Shown one piece after another: positions 9,639 to 18,793 of a stretch of 64,000 bases of DNA. The translations under genes and the position numbers were made by a program. This stretch comes from Wolbachia endosymbiont (group B) of Protocalliphora azurea. Lineage in GTDB: Bacteria > Pseudomonadota > Alphaproteobacteria > Rickettsiales > Anaplasmataceae. The notes beneath the pieces were generated by a model, which was not told where the DNA came from, did not search any database, and worked only from the letters and a program-made list of their open reading frames with translations. The DNA is taken from contig NZ_OX366394.1 in the NCBI RefSeq assembly GCF_947251865.1, positions 1,486,352 to 1,550,351 on the forward strand, read 5' to 3'. Positions within the stretch are counted from its first letter, which is position 1; every line of letters starts with the position of its first letter.

Positions 9639-9887
9639 TTATGATGCTATTTTGTATTGAAGGATTACATTTCCTATACTATTATTTATCTCATTAATAT
9701 TTGCTCCAGCACTAATAAGTAACGTCATTACATTATGATCAAGATTTGTTACTGCATACTCTAAAGCTCGATTTAAAGTTTGATCATTATTCAAGTCAAA
9801 TGACCCCTTGTTCCTAAAAGGATTAATTCTAGAAAAGAGTTTTTCAAAGCTGTTTACTATATTATGAAGACTTAAAGCTAGCCTCAC
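9639..9887 (-). CDS. Ankyrin-repeat-like fragment in frame with the EPIYA gene
   Basis: This 82-codon frame starts at GTG and ends in TAA. It contains one recognisable ankyrin unit (ALEYAVTNLDHNVMTLLISAGANINEINN is its span, about residues 42-70) preceded by a basic segment. The frame is open upstream of the GTG for 16 more codons to a stop at 9936-9938, without an ATG. After the TAA (9639-9641) the same frame continues through GCT to the ATG of the next gene. It may be a separate small ankyrin protein or the 5' part of an ANK-EPIYA gene broken by a nonsense mutation; I favour the second. Confidence 0.5.
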   Translation of the reverse strand: MRLALSLHNIVNSFEKLFSRINPFRNKGSFDLNNDQTLNRALEYAVTNLDHNVMTLLISAGANINEINNSIGNVILQYKIAS

Positions 9888-9945
9888 GCCTCTTATATTG
9901 CTATTTCTAGCGGATTTAATTAAAAAACTATCTACTTATACCCAT

Positions 9946-9989
9946 GATTGTACCCCTCTATACAAAAGCTCACCATATGTGGTACAATC
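9946..9989. repeat. Inverted repeat upstream of the ankyrin/EPIYA locus
   Basis: GATTGTACC at 9946-9954 is matched by GGTACAATC at 9981-9989, giving perfect 9-bp arms around a 26-bp spacer. It lies between the end of hemF and the ankyrin fragment. There is no T tract on either side, so it is not a typical terminator. An operator or a remnant of a repeat is possible. Confidence 0.4.
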
Positions 9990-10028
9990 TTAAACTATAA
10001 CGATTTATTTTATATTAATAATCGCTTT

Positions 10029-10853
10029 TCACACCCACTTAACAAGAGGAGGCATCGACATCATAATTGCATCGGGGTTACCATTAGTCATTAAACCAAA
10101 CCTTGTACCACGATCATAAAGAAGATTGAACTCCACATATCTGCCACGTTTTATCAATTGTTCTTCTCGTTGTTCTTTTGTCCAAGATTTTTGCATATGT
10201 TTGTGTATGATGTGTAAGTAAATTTCTAAAAAGGCTTCACCTACTGCTTTTGTGAACTCAAAATCGTTTTTCCAGTTGCCAGAAGTTAGATTGTCATAAA
10301 AAATTCCACCAATACCACGTGGCTCTTTTCTATGTTGTAAAAAAAAGTAATCATCACATTGCTTTTTAAATTTCGGATAATATTCGATGTTGAACTCATC
10401 GCAAGTTGCTTTAATTGATTCGTGAATATACTTGCAATCTCCCTCATCCTTATAAATTGGAGTAAAGTCCATTCCTCCACCAAACCATTGTTTTGAGGTA
10501 TATATCAATCTTGTGTTCATATGTGCTGCAGGGATAAGGGGAGATTGCATGTGAGACACTAAAGATATACCGCCTGCCCAAAACTCTCCATTGCTTTCAC
10601 TTGCACCAGGAATTTCATTAATGGCTGAGTCTTCGAGCTTTCCGTATACTCTTGAAACGTTTATTCCAACTTTTTCAAAAATATTACCAAAGATAATTGT
10701 AGATTCACCACTTCCTCCACCTGGTCGGTTCCACTTTCTTTTTTCGATTTTTGGTTGTGTGAATGACTGTACCTCAATTGATAAGAAAGATTCGGTGATC
10801 TTGTTTCTCAGTGCGCAAAACCATTCAAATGCTTGTGTCTTTTGTTTTTCCAT
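10029..10853 (-). CDS. hemF: Oxygen-dependent coproporphyrinogen III oxidase
   Basis: HemF converts coproporphyrinogen III to protoporphyrinogen IX with O2 in haem synthesis. Typical segments include RPGGGSGES, AAHMNTRLIY, WFGGGMDFTP and the C-terminal RYVEFNLLYDRGTRFGL. The length of 274 residues is near the family norm. Use of the oxygen-dependent enzyme fits an aerobic intracellular lifestyle with the respiratory genes elsewhere in the window. Confidence 0.96.
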   Translation of the reverse strand: MEKQKTQAFEWFCALRNKITESFLSIEVQSFTQPKIEKRKWNRPGGGSGESTIIFGNIFEKVGINVSRVYGKLEDSAINEIPGASESNGEFWAGGISLVSHMQSPLIPAAHMNTRLIYTSKQWFGGGMDFTPIYKDEGDCKYIHESIKATCDEFNIEYYPKFKKQCDDYFFLQHRKEPRGIGGIFYDNLTSGNWKNDFEFTKAVGEAFLEIYLHIIHKHMQKSWTKEQREEQLIKRGRYVEFNLLYDRGTRFGLMTNGNPDAIMMSMPPLVKWV

Positions 10854-11012
10854 AATGCCTTCTGTTGGCTTATTAATATTATTGTACTCTATATTTACAG
10901 GACTTAATTAGATTGGGATAGTAACTACTCATCAAGGATGTTAATAAATCTATAATAATTAAATCAATATAGTAGAATATTTTTATATGTGCAAGGATGC
11001 CAAGCAATAATA

Positions 11013-13493
11013 ATGAGTAAAAGATACATAGATAACAAAAAAGAGAACAGAGTTGACTTCATACTAAGAAATTATGGGATGTCAATTATTGTGATGGCAG
11101 TTATTATGTTCTTACCTCCAATAGCAATATCAGTACTCTATTTTTCTAATGTATATAGTCAGCATGTTAATATAGAGATTAATTTATTAATTAGCATTCT
11201 AATGACTCTCTTTGTGGTATATAATATAAAACGTTACAAGTATCTACTTAATATCATAGAGTTTCAAAATGCAATATTTGCAAATGCGCTGAATCATAAT
11301 ACAGAGTTTTGTCTCATTTTACATAAAGATGAGGGTATTATTTATGCTGATGCGAGGTTCTACGAAAGGTTCAAAGATCACATAAACGATGATGTTACGC
11401 TAGATAAAATTCTTGAAGCAGGAGATGTGTCAGAAAAAGACAGAAAATCACTCTATCATGCGTTAAGAAATAACACTTCTGTAAAAGTATGCATTTCCTT
11501 AAGCAAGAAGAGTAGAATATCTAACTTTCTTTTGCTCTCTGAACCAATACCGGATAATCCACAAATTGCTATAAATAGTAATAAGACTTTAAATTTATCA
11601 TTAGCCCCAATAGCAAGACCGAATGGGTATTTTGTACTGAAGGCAACACAGGTAAACAAAGAGCAGGTATATGAAGAGTTGATAGAGAAACACAATATAG
11701 CAACTTACGTTGCAAATACAAAAGGAGGTATCTTATCTGTAAATAAAAGATTTTTAGACATGTTTGAACTAAAAAAATTGGAAAAAGGTAGCTCAATCAA
11801 TGATTTTATATCTCAATCTAAGTATGACGATACAATAACCAAAAATGAAATTATGTTTTTTACTATAAGCGGTGCTCCATTTAAGGCTTATATGAGTACT
11901 GCTATATTTTGTGATAAATACAATCATAGCTATATACACGGCTTTATAACACCAACTGAATCAAATATTGTTGATTATCAACTACACCCTTGTTTTACAA
12001 ATTCGTCAATTGCTATTGCACAATGCGATATAAATGGCAATTTTATAAAGAAAAATATAGCATTAGTAAAACTTGCGGGGTCAAGTAATGATTCTATCTT
12101 TGCATTGATATCAGATGGTTATCATATGAAAGTGCGTGAATATTTTTCAAGTAATAGGATAAATAATGCGTCCTTTGATGTGCAGCTCAATGGCGGTAAT
12201 AACATGAAAATATATTTTAATAAGTTTCTTCATAATAAAGTGATGTTCATACTTTGTTATTTTATTGATAATACTGAACGTAAAAAACTAGAGATAAAAC
12301 TTGAGCATTATCAAAAGGTGCAAGCTATAGGGCAATTAGCAGGTGGTATTGCACATGATTTCAATAATATATTAACCGGAATAATAGGATTTTGTGATTT
12401 GCTTTTACTCCAGCACTCAGCTAGCGATCCATCTTTTGGAGATATAATACAGATACAGCAAAATGCAAAACGTGGGTCAAATTTAGTAAGACAACTGCTT
12501 GCTTTTTCAAGAAGACAGACTTTGCAGCCAAAGATTATTAATGTAAATGGTACGATAGCTAATCTTTATGAAATGATCAAAAGATTAATAGGTGAAAATA
12601 TAAAATTTAATATTTATTATGGTAGCGATTTGGGTGCTGTTAGGGCTGACCAAGGACAATTAGAGCAAGTTATGCTTAACTTAGCAGTTAATGCTGGTGC
12701 TGCTATGGAAAAGGGGGGAGAGTTAACTATACGAACCTTTAATCAAAAGGTTGATTCATTAAATTCTACACCTCAGGATATGTTTTCTCCAGATAAGGAA
12801 ACGATTGAACATGGGAATTATGTTGTGATTGAAGTGATTGATACTGGATGTGGAATGACGAGTGATATAATTGAAAAGGCATTTGATCCATTTTTTTCTA
12901 CCAAAGATATTACTTCTGGTACAGGTCTTGGCCTCTCTACTGTATATGGCATTATTAAACAAACCGAAGGATACATCTATGTTGCTAGCAAAGTGAATCA
13001 TGGAACTAAATTTAGCATATTTTTGCCCATAGTTTACATATCGGATGAAAATGATAAAGAGGAAGATAGTAAAGAAATAGAGAAACCGGTAGAGATTAAA
13101 GGTAATGGTATAATTTTATTAATTGAAGATGAAGATTCAGTAAGGGAATTTACTGCTAAGGCTCTTACAAGAAAAGGATTTAATGTAATAGAAGCGAGTA
13201 TAGGCAGCGAGGCACTAGAGATCATTAGAAAAAAAAATCAACACATAGATCTAATAATCACTGATGTAATCATGCCAGAGGTGAGTGGTCCAGAAATAGT
13301 TAAAGAAACATTGATACATAGGCCAAACATCAAAGTTATTTTTATTTCTGGGTATACAGAGGATGCTTTTTTAAAGAGCGATGAAATCAATATAGAAGAC
13401 TTCCATTTTTTACCCAAACCATTTACTCTGAATGAGTTAGGAAATAAGGTTCAAAGTGTGTTACACAAGACAAAAAAAGGCAGTTTACTTTGA
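11013..13493 (+). CDS. cckA: Hybrid histidine kinase CckA
   Basis: The product (826 residues from the ATG at 11013; a GTG at 10989 is an alternative) has two N-terminal membrane helices and PAS-like central segments. A HisKA domain follows with the phosphoacceptor His448 in GGIAHDFNNILTG, then an HATPase with DTGCGMTSDI and GTGLGLSTVYGI. The C-terminal receiver has an acidic IEDEDSVREF pocket and phosphoacceptor Asp751 in ITDVIMPE. This is the CckA architecture. In alphaproteobacteria CckA passes phosphate through ChpT to CtrA and controls the cell cycle; the partners are not in the window. The next gene downstream is the partition operon parAB. Confidence 0.92.
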   Translation: MSKRYIDNKKENRVDFILRNYGMSIIVMAVIMFLPPIAISVLYFSNVYSQHVNIEINLLISILMTLFVVYNIKRYKYLLNIIEFQNAIFANALNHNTEFCLILHKDEGIIYADARFYERFKDHINDDVTLDKILEAGDVSEKDRKSLYHALRNNTSVKVCISLSKKSRISNFLLLSEPIPDNPQIAINSNKTLNLSLAPIARPNGYFVLKATQVNKEQVYEELIEKHNIATYVANTKGGILSVNKRFLDMFELKKLEKGSSINDFISQSKYDDTITKNEIMFFTISGAPFKAYMSTAIFCDKYNHSYIHGFITPTESNIVDYQLHPCFTNSSIAIAQCDINGNFIKKNIALVKLAGSSNDSIFALISDGYHMKVREYFSSNRINNASFDVQLNGGNNMKIYFNKFLHNKVMFILCYFIDNTERKKLEIKLEHYQKVQAIGQLAGGIAHDFNNILTGIIGFCDLLLLQHSASDPSFGDIIQIQQNAKRGSNLVRQLLAFSRRQTLQPKIINVNGTIANLYEMIKRLIGENIKFNIYYGSDLGAVRADQGQLEQVMLNLAVNAGAAMEKGGELTIRTFNQKVDSLNSTPQDMFSPDKETIEHGNYVVIEVIDTGCGMTSDIIEKAFDPFFSTKDITSGTGLGLSTVYGIIKQTEGYIYVASKVNHGTKFSIFLPIVYISDENDKEEDSKEIEKPVEIKGNGIILLIEDEDSVREFTAKALTRKGFNVIEASIGSEALEIIRKKNQHIDLIITDVIMPEVSGPEIVKETLIHRPNIKVIFISGYTEDAFLKSDEINIEDFHFLPKPFTLNELGNKVQSVLHKTKKGSLL

Positions 13494-13579
13494 GCATGAT
13501 TGGCAACAAAAAAATTTTTCTAATGCAAAAATTTCTTGCATATATACAATAGAGTTATTTTATACATAAGATAAAAGGC

Positions 13580-14422
13580 GTGAGCAAGATCATTGCAATA
13601 GTAAATCAAAAGGGTGGAGTTGGTAAAACTACAACTAGTATAAATTTATCAACAGCCTTTGCTGCTGTGGGAAAAAGTACTTTATTGGTAGATCTTGATC
13701 CCCAAGGGAATGCTAGTACAGGGCTCGGGGTTTCTTATCGTAGTAGAGAAGAAAAAAATATATATAAAATACTGCTGAGCAACGAAAGTGAATTGGTAGA
13801 GTCGGCAATTTTTCATATAAAGGAAATTCCAAATTTATCGTTAATTTCATCAGTGGTTGACTTATCAGCTGCAGAAATTGAGCTATCACAACTTGAGCAG
13901 GGAAAATTTGTACTAAAAGATACGCTAGAGAAAGTACGTAATAATTATGAGTACATAATTATCGATTGTCCTCCATCACTTGGTCTGCTTACTATCAATG
14001 CTCTGACCGCTGCTGACTCGATTATTGTTCCTCTTCAGTGTGAATTTTTCGCTCTGGAAGGATTGAGCCATTTAGTTAAGACTGTAGAGCTGATAAAAAG
14101 AAATAACCTAAACCCTTTCCTGGCAATAGAAGGAATATTGCTCACAATGTATGACAGACGCAACAAACTTAGTGAGCAGATTAAAAATGATATTTGCCAA
14201 TATTTAAATGATAAAGTATATAAAACTATTATCCCCTTGTATGAGACCATTATTCCACGTAATGTACGGTTATCAGAAGCGCCTTCTCATGGAAAACCTG
14301 CTATTGTATATGATCTTAAGTGTCCTGGTGCACAAGCATATATAAGTTTGGCAAAAGAAATTTTAAAGAAACACATGAGCATCTGTAAAGAGAAGAAGCT
14401 GATAAGTGAGGGTGCAGCGTGA
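13580..14422 (+). CDS. parA: Chromosome partitioning ATPase ParA (Soj)
   Basis: The 280-residue protein has the deviant Walker A KGGVGKTTT at residues 11-19, LLVDLDPQGNAS, and the Walker B stretch IIIDCPPSLG. ParA binds DNA nonspecifically as an ATP dimer and moves ParB-bound origins. The start is GTG at 13580. The stop overlaps the parB start (GTGA). Confidence 0.96.
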   Translation: MSKIIAIVNQKGGVGKTTTSINLSTAFAAVGKSTLLVDLDPQGNASTGLGVSYRSREEKNIYKILLSNESELVESAIFHIKEIPNLSLISSVVDLSAAEIELSQLEQGKFVLKDTLEKVRNNYEYIIIDCPPSLGLLTINALTAADSIIVPLQCEFFALEGLSHLVKTVELIKRNNLNPFLAIEGILLTMYDRRNKLSEQIKNDICQYLNDKVYKTIIPLYETIIPRNVRLSEAPSHGKPAIVYDLKCPGAQAYISLAKEILKKHMSICKEKKLISEGAA

Positions 14423-15285
14423 AGGACAATAGGCGCTTAGGTAGAGGTCTTGCTGGCCTCATAGGCGATAATTATGATAATAAAGAAGATCGGTTACCTA
14501 TTTCATTACTACACCCGAGCAAATTTCAGCCGAGAAAATATTTTGATGAGGAGTCATTGAAAGGACTTGCAAGTTCGATAGAGAAAAATGGCATTATACA
14601 GCCTATTGTGGTGCGCAAAGATCCAAATGATGACGATTATGAAATAGTAGCAGGGGAACGTCGTTGGCGGGCAAGTAAAATTGCAAATCTTGATAGTGTG
14701 CCAGTCATCATAAAAGATTTAAATGACAAGGAATGCTTAGAAGTATCGATAATTGAGAACATACAGAGGCAAGACATTAATCCAATAGAAGAAGGTGAAG
14801 CGTATAGGAAACTAATAGATGAATTCTCCTATACACACGAAGAACTAGCTTCAACTTTAGGCAAAAGCCGCAGTCACATAACCAATATGACTCGAATGTT
14901 ATCACTCCCTGATGGAGTGATAACAATGATCAACGAGAAAAAATTGTCTATGGGCCATGCAAGGGCATTGATTAATGTTGAAAATGCGGAAAGTCTTGCA
15001 GAAAGAATAGTTTCTCAGGGCCTGAGCGTTAGACAAACTGAAAAATTGATAAAAGACTTACAACAAAATAACGACCGAAAAGAGCATAATTGTACTAAAA
15101 ATCAAGATATGGCAGCATTAGAAGGAGCTATATCTTCTCAGCTTGGTTTAAAGATCAAAATTAATGACAGTAATTCTAAGGGTAAAGTCATGATACGTTA
15201 TAACAACTCAAATGAATTGGATTTTATATTGAAAATTTTGAATAGAAGACTTGAATCAGCTATTAATGTCGAAAGTAGCTCATAG
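14419..15285 (+). CDS. parB: Chromosome partitioning protein ParB
   Basis: The 288-residue protein begins with RRLGRGLAGLIGD, a typical ParB N-terminus. It contains the CTP-binding boxes QPRKYFDEESL and VAGERRWRAS, the conserved SIIENIQRQDINPIEEG segment and a helix-turn-helix (ELASTLGKSRSHITNMTRML). It binds parS sites near the origin. The start is the GTG overlapping the parA stop, so translation is coupled. The canonical 16-bp parS palindrome was not seen in this window. Confidence 0.96.
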   Translation: MKDNRRLGRGLAGLIGDNYDNKEDRLPISLLHPSKFQPRKYFDEESLKGLASSIEKNGIIQPIVVRKDPNDDDYEIVAGERRWRASKIANLDSVPVIIKDLNDKECLEVSIIENIQRQDINPIEEGEAYRKLIDEFSYTHEELASTLGKSRSHITNMTRMLSLPDGVITMINEKKLSMGHARALINVENAESLAERIVSQGLSVRQTEKLIKDLQQNNDRKEHNCTKNQDMAALEGAISSQLGLKIKINDSNSKGKVMIRYNNSNELDFILKILNRRLESAINVESSS

Positions 15286-15291
15286 AAATTT

Positions 15292-15348
15292 CTTGACAAA
15301 CCTTCCCACTTTCCTTGCAATGGAAGTGAAATGGTGGAGTTTGTCAAG
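15292..15348. terminator. Palindrome between convergent parB and ispDF
   Basis: CTTGACAAAC at 15292-15301 pairs perfectly with GTTTGTCAAG at 15339-15348. The interior also partly self-pairs (CACTTTCC against GGAAGTG). It lies 6 bp after the parB stop and 21 bp before the ispDF stop. A bidirectional terminator is the simplest reading, although there is no long T tract; it could be a small palindromic element. Confidence 0.5.
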
Positions 15349-15369
15349 TAAGTTATTTCGTTTCTACCT

Positions 15370-16575
15370 TCAATAAAAATTTGCACGCAATAGCACAGAA
15401 GCATACGTTGCTATTCCCTCATTTCTTCCAATAGAACCTAATTTTTCCGCTGTGGTTGCTTTGATATTTACGAATTCACCATTAATTTCTAATATTTTTG
15501 ATATGAATTCCTTCATTCCTGCTTTGTAAGGCGATATTTTAGGCTCTTCACAAACTATAGTAATATCTAAATTAGACACGCTATATCCTTTTTCCTGTGC
15601 TTTTTTAGCAGCAAAGTCAAGAAAATGAGATGAATTGCAATCCTTCCATTTAGAGGAATTAGGAGGAAAATGTTCTCCTATATCGCCACATCCTAGTGCT
15701 CCGAGTATTGCATCAACGATTGCATGTATTGCAACATCACCATCGGAATGTGCCTCTATTGCCATATTATGCTCAATTTCCACACCACAAATTTTTATAA
15801 AGCTCTTAGCATCATTTTGAATTTTAACAAATTTATGTATATCATAACCGGTTCCGACACGGAATTTTGGCTCTCCAAAGAGAAGTTTTGCCATATTGAT
15901 ATCCTCTTTTGTAGTTAACTTAAAATTCTTTTTCTCACCTTCAATAATCGCAACATGTTTTTTATGCTCCACCATTAGTGATGAATCATCAGTAAATTCT
16001 TTGACTGACTGATGGCACGATAATAATTCTCTGAAATTAAAAATTTGAGGGGTTTGTATGGCTCTAAGTTTTTCTCTTGAAATCGTAGATTCAACGAAAT
16101 TATTACTCACCAACGATATAGTATCCTCGACTTCTATTGCTGGAACTACTCCTGTATATTGACCATTAATCATAGATTCAATCAAGTTATTTATTAGAAT
16201 ATTTGATACAAAAGGCCTACAAGCATCATGTATAATAACAAAATCTGGATTGATCTTTTGCAAACTCTCCAGTCCAAGTTTAACTGAACTCTGCCTGCTT
16301 TTTTCTCCACATACTGGACTCAGCAATTTAGTATCTATAGTTGATGACGTAACTTCTTTATAGAAATCTTTTTGACTTTCATTTACTACCACTCTTATGT
16401 AACTTATGTACTGATTAGCTAAGAATTTTCTAATTGTGTGAAATAAAACAGACTTACCTGCCAGTTTTATATACTGTTTAGGGATTTTGGCATTGCATCT
16501 ACTGCCTACTCCTGCTGCAACTATTAATGCTGCTATCTTGTATTCCTCAAGTCTGTTAGTGTACATGCTTATCAT
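15370..16575 (-). CDS. ispDF: Bifunctional IspD/IspF of the MEP isoprenoid pathway
   Basis: The 401-residue fusion joins IspD and IspF. The IspD half has the nucleotide-binding AALIVAAGVGSR loop, HDACRPFVS and AIQTPQIF. The IspF half starts at about residue 236 with FRVGTGYDIHKF and contains the metal histidines (HSDGDVAIHAI) and DIGEHFPP. It catalyses the CTP transfer to MEP and the cyclisation to MEcPP. Fusion of the two is common in alphaproteobacteria. The start is the ATG at 16575; a second ATG lies 9 bp downstream. Confidence 0.95.
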   Translation of the reverse strand: MISMYTNRLEEYKIAALIVAAGVGSRCNAKIPKQYIKLAGKSVLFHTIRKFLANQYISYIRVVVNESQKDFYKEVTSSTIDTKLLSPVCGEKSRQSSVKLGLESLQKINPDFVIIHDACRPFVSNILINNLIESMINGQYTGVVPAIEVEDTISLVSNNFVESTISREKLRAIQTPQIFNFRELLSCHQSVKEFTDDSSLMVEHKKHVAIIEGEKKNFKLTTKEDINMAKLLFGEPKFRVGTGYDIHKFVKIQNDAKSFIKICGVEIEHNMAIEAHSDGDVAIHAIVDAILGALGCGDIGEHFPPNSSKWKDCNSSHFLDFAAKKAQEKGYSVSNLDITIVCEEPKISPYKAGMKEFISKILEINGEFVNIKATTAEKLGSIGRNEGIATYASVLLRANFY

Positions 16576-16677
16576 TTTCGTTGTTAATACAAGTTATCTA
16601 GCATTTTAAAAAAGTTTGATCCAATTCTCAAAAAAGAATATTCTTTTACTAGGTGTAATATATGTTAGAGGGAAATA

Positions 16678-17565
16678 ATGCACGTTGCTAAGTATAATAA
16701 AGAAAATGAGATACATCTTATATTTTTTCATGGAATAGGTGATAATTATAAAAATGCGTTCAGGTATATACAAGATAGATCTACATATCTCCATAGGTCT
16801 AATTTCTACACTCATGCACATAAATACCCAATTGCATTTCAAAACTATATAACTTACGCAATAGCTAGTTTCTTATTTTTAGGAATATCCATATTATCAC
16901 CCACTCTGATATTATTTACCAACCCAATGACGTCTAGGACAGCGAATTCAGCAATATTAGCAGCTTTGATTTGCACTTTTTTGTCTATATCAATACTCAT
17001 GATTCCATTTATAAATAAGAATAAAAGCTTATCTCAGTCTTCGATAAAAAAAATCAATGAATTAATGGACAAGGGTGTAAAACCTGAAAACATCATACTT
17101 TTCGGCCATTCCTTTGGAGGAGCAGTTGCATCAGAAGTATTAAAATATTTTACAGACAAAAATATTAAACTTGGAGGCGTTATTTTTACTAGCACTTTCA
17201 GCTCTTTTCATAATGCAATAAAGCATTTTCCAATTCCTCAAGCAAAAATTTTAAGTGTACTGCCCTCATGCTTATTGAAAAAGATGCTTAAGGTCCTAAA
17301 TTTAGATTTTGATATAGTAAGCAATATACAAAAGCTACAAAATGATAATATACCAATAGTAGTCATTAATCATGAAAGAGACACCTTAATACCATATCCT
17401 GCACAATTGGCAAAGGCAGTAGATGATCTATTGTTAAATAGAAATTCGATTAAGATCGTTAATCTGAGAGGCTTTACAGATAACCCGCATAACGGAGTTT
17501 TATCTAGTTGGCAATTGAGTGAAAATTTGGCTGATCTCATGCCTAATAAAATAATGAATAGATAG
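16678..17565 (+). CDS. Alpha/beta hydrolase with an inserted membrane hairpin
   Basis: The 295-residue protein has the alpha/beta hydrolase features IFFHGIGDN (oxyanion side, about residues 15-23), nucleophile Ser145 in FGHSFGGAV, probable acid Asp235 (NHERDTLIP) and His271 (NPHNG). Between the first strand and the nucleophile, at about residues 57-80 and 90-112, are two strong hydrophobic helices. These suggest that the enzyme is anchored in the inner membrane. The substrate (lipid, ester or peptide) is unknown. It precedes a permease on the same strand by 49 bp. Confidence 0.75.
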   Translation: MHVAKYNKENEIHLIFFHGIGDNYKNAFRYIQDRSTYLHRSNFYTHAHKYPIAFQNYITYAIASFLFLGISILSPTLILFTNPMTSRTANSAILAALICTFLSISILMIPFINKNKSLSQSSIKKINELMDKGVKPENIILFGHSFGGAVASEVLKYFTDKNIKLGGVIFTSTFSSFHNAIKHFPIPQAKILSVLPSCLLKKMLKVLNLDFDIVSNIQKLQNDNIPIVVINHERDTLIPYPAQLAKAVDDLLLNRNSIKIVNLRGFTDNPHNGVLSSWQLSENLADLMPNKIMNR

Positions 17566-17614
17566 TACTTACAAAAAACTTTATATTTTTCGGTAAATTA
17601 ACTATTCTAAACAC

Positions 17615-18688
17615 ATGCAAAAACGTCATATAACTATTTGTTGTGTACTGCTTTTCATAATAGGGGCATTATTTTTGATGCGTCCTATGATTGTTCCGTG
17701 TCTAATATCTGTTTTTGTTGCACATCTATTTAACCCGCTAGTAACCAAGTTTGAAAAATATAGAATACCACGTTCATGTTCTGTAGTTTTTATAATACTT
17801 ACCTTATTGATAGCTTTTATATTAGTTATCACATTTGTTTTACCTATTATATATTTTCAAATTACTTTAATATTAAATTTCTTAGTGAATAAGATACCTT
17901 CATTAAAGCTTAAAGTGATTCCTTCTGTGCTAGAATTTCTTAATATAAAAACTGAAGATAGTTTATTTGATCACTTGTCTAAAAATCTAGTAGAAAATTA
18001 CAGTGATTATATATCTTATTTTATAAATGCTCTTAGCATGGGCAGTAATCTTATAATTCAAGTGCTAAATTCAAGCTTTAATTTGATTTACATGGTATCA
18101 TTAATAGCTATTACGCTTGTGGTGTTTTTTTATGTATTACGTGATTGGCCTGCAATTGTAGAAAAGGCTAATAAACTAATTCCCATTCTTTACAGAGAAA
18201 AAGCTGCAGGTTATTTTTCTAAAGTAGATTTCATTATATCTAATTACCTAAAGGGACAGTTAAACGTATGTATAGTCATGATGATCTTTTACTCCGTGGG
18301 CCTTAGCATAATTGGGCTGAAGCATTCTGTAGCTATTGGAATTTTATCAGGAACATTAACATTTATACCCTATATAGGGCCATTATTATACACTATTATC
18401 GGATTTTTGAGCGCCATTACTCAATTTAGTGGATGGTTTGAAAGTACTGCTGTCTTGCTATTATTTAGTGTTGGTCAATTAATAGACTCAAGCATATTAG
18501 TGCCTTTATTAATAGGAAAAAAAGTTCATATACATCCAACTATCATTATTTTAGGAGTTGTCATATGCACCTCATATTTTGGGTTTATAGGTATATTATT
18601 TTTTATTCCAATAATAGGAATGTTCAGTGTATTAGTAGAATATGCAGTCAATAAATATTTTGAAAGTGAGCTTTATAAAAATGGCTAA
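17615..18688 (+). CDS. AI-2E family transporter (PerM/YdiK-like permease)
   Basis: The 357-residue protein has around seven to eight membrane helices with the family pattern: an N-terminal pair, a polar middle region with DYISYFINAL, FYVLRDWP, then the C-terminal core with GILSGTLTFIPYIGPLL and SSILVPLLIGKKVHIHP. The conserved IPYxGP and GxxVxLHP-type motifs identify the family, whose members export small molecules or act as Na+/H+ antiporters. The substrate here is unknown. The next gene is an Hda-like ATPase. Confidence 0.88.
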   Translation: MQKRHITICCVLLFIIGALFLMRPMIVPCLISVFVAHLFNPLVTKFEKYRIPRSCSVVFIILTLLIAFILVITFVLPIIYFQITLILNFLVNKIPSLKLKVIPSVLEFLNIKTEDSLFDHLSKNLVENYSDYISYFINALSMGSNLIIQVLNSSFNLIYMVSLIAITLVVFFYVLRDWPAIVEKANKLIPILYREKAAGYFSKVDFIISNYLKGQLNVCIVMMIFYSVGLSIIGLKHSVAIGILSGTLTFIPYIGPLLYTIIGFLSAITQFSGWFESTAVLLLFSVGQLIDSSILVPLLIGKKVHIHPTIIILGVVICTSYFGFIGILFFIPIIGMFSVLVEYAVNKYFESELYKNG

Positions 18689-18793
18689 TTAGTTCACGAT
18701 AAAAAGAAAAAGGACCTCTGATACATTTGAGAGATGCAAGTAAATTTTTATGCAAAAATTATTATCAAAAAGTAGTAATGTAAGAGGCTTTAC

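Noticed and set aside
13400..15400. parS sites around parAB
   Set aside because: No TGTTTCACGTGAAACA-like palindrome was found; the 15292-15348 palindrome has a different sequence and a terminator-like position.
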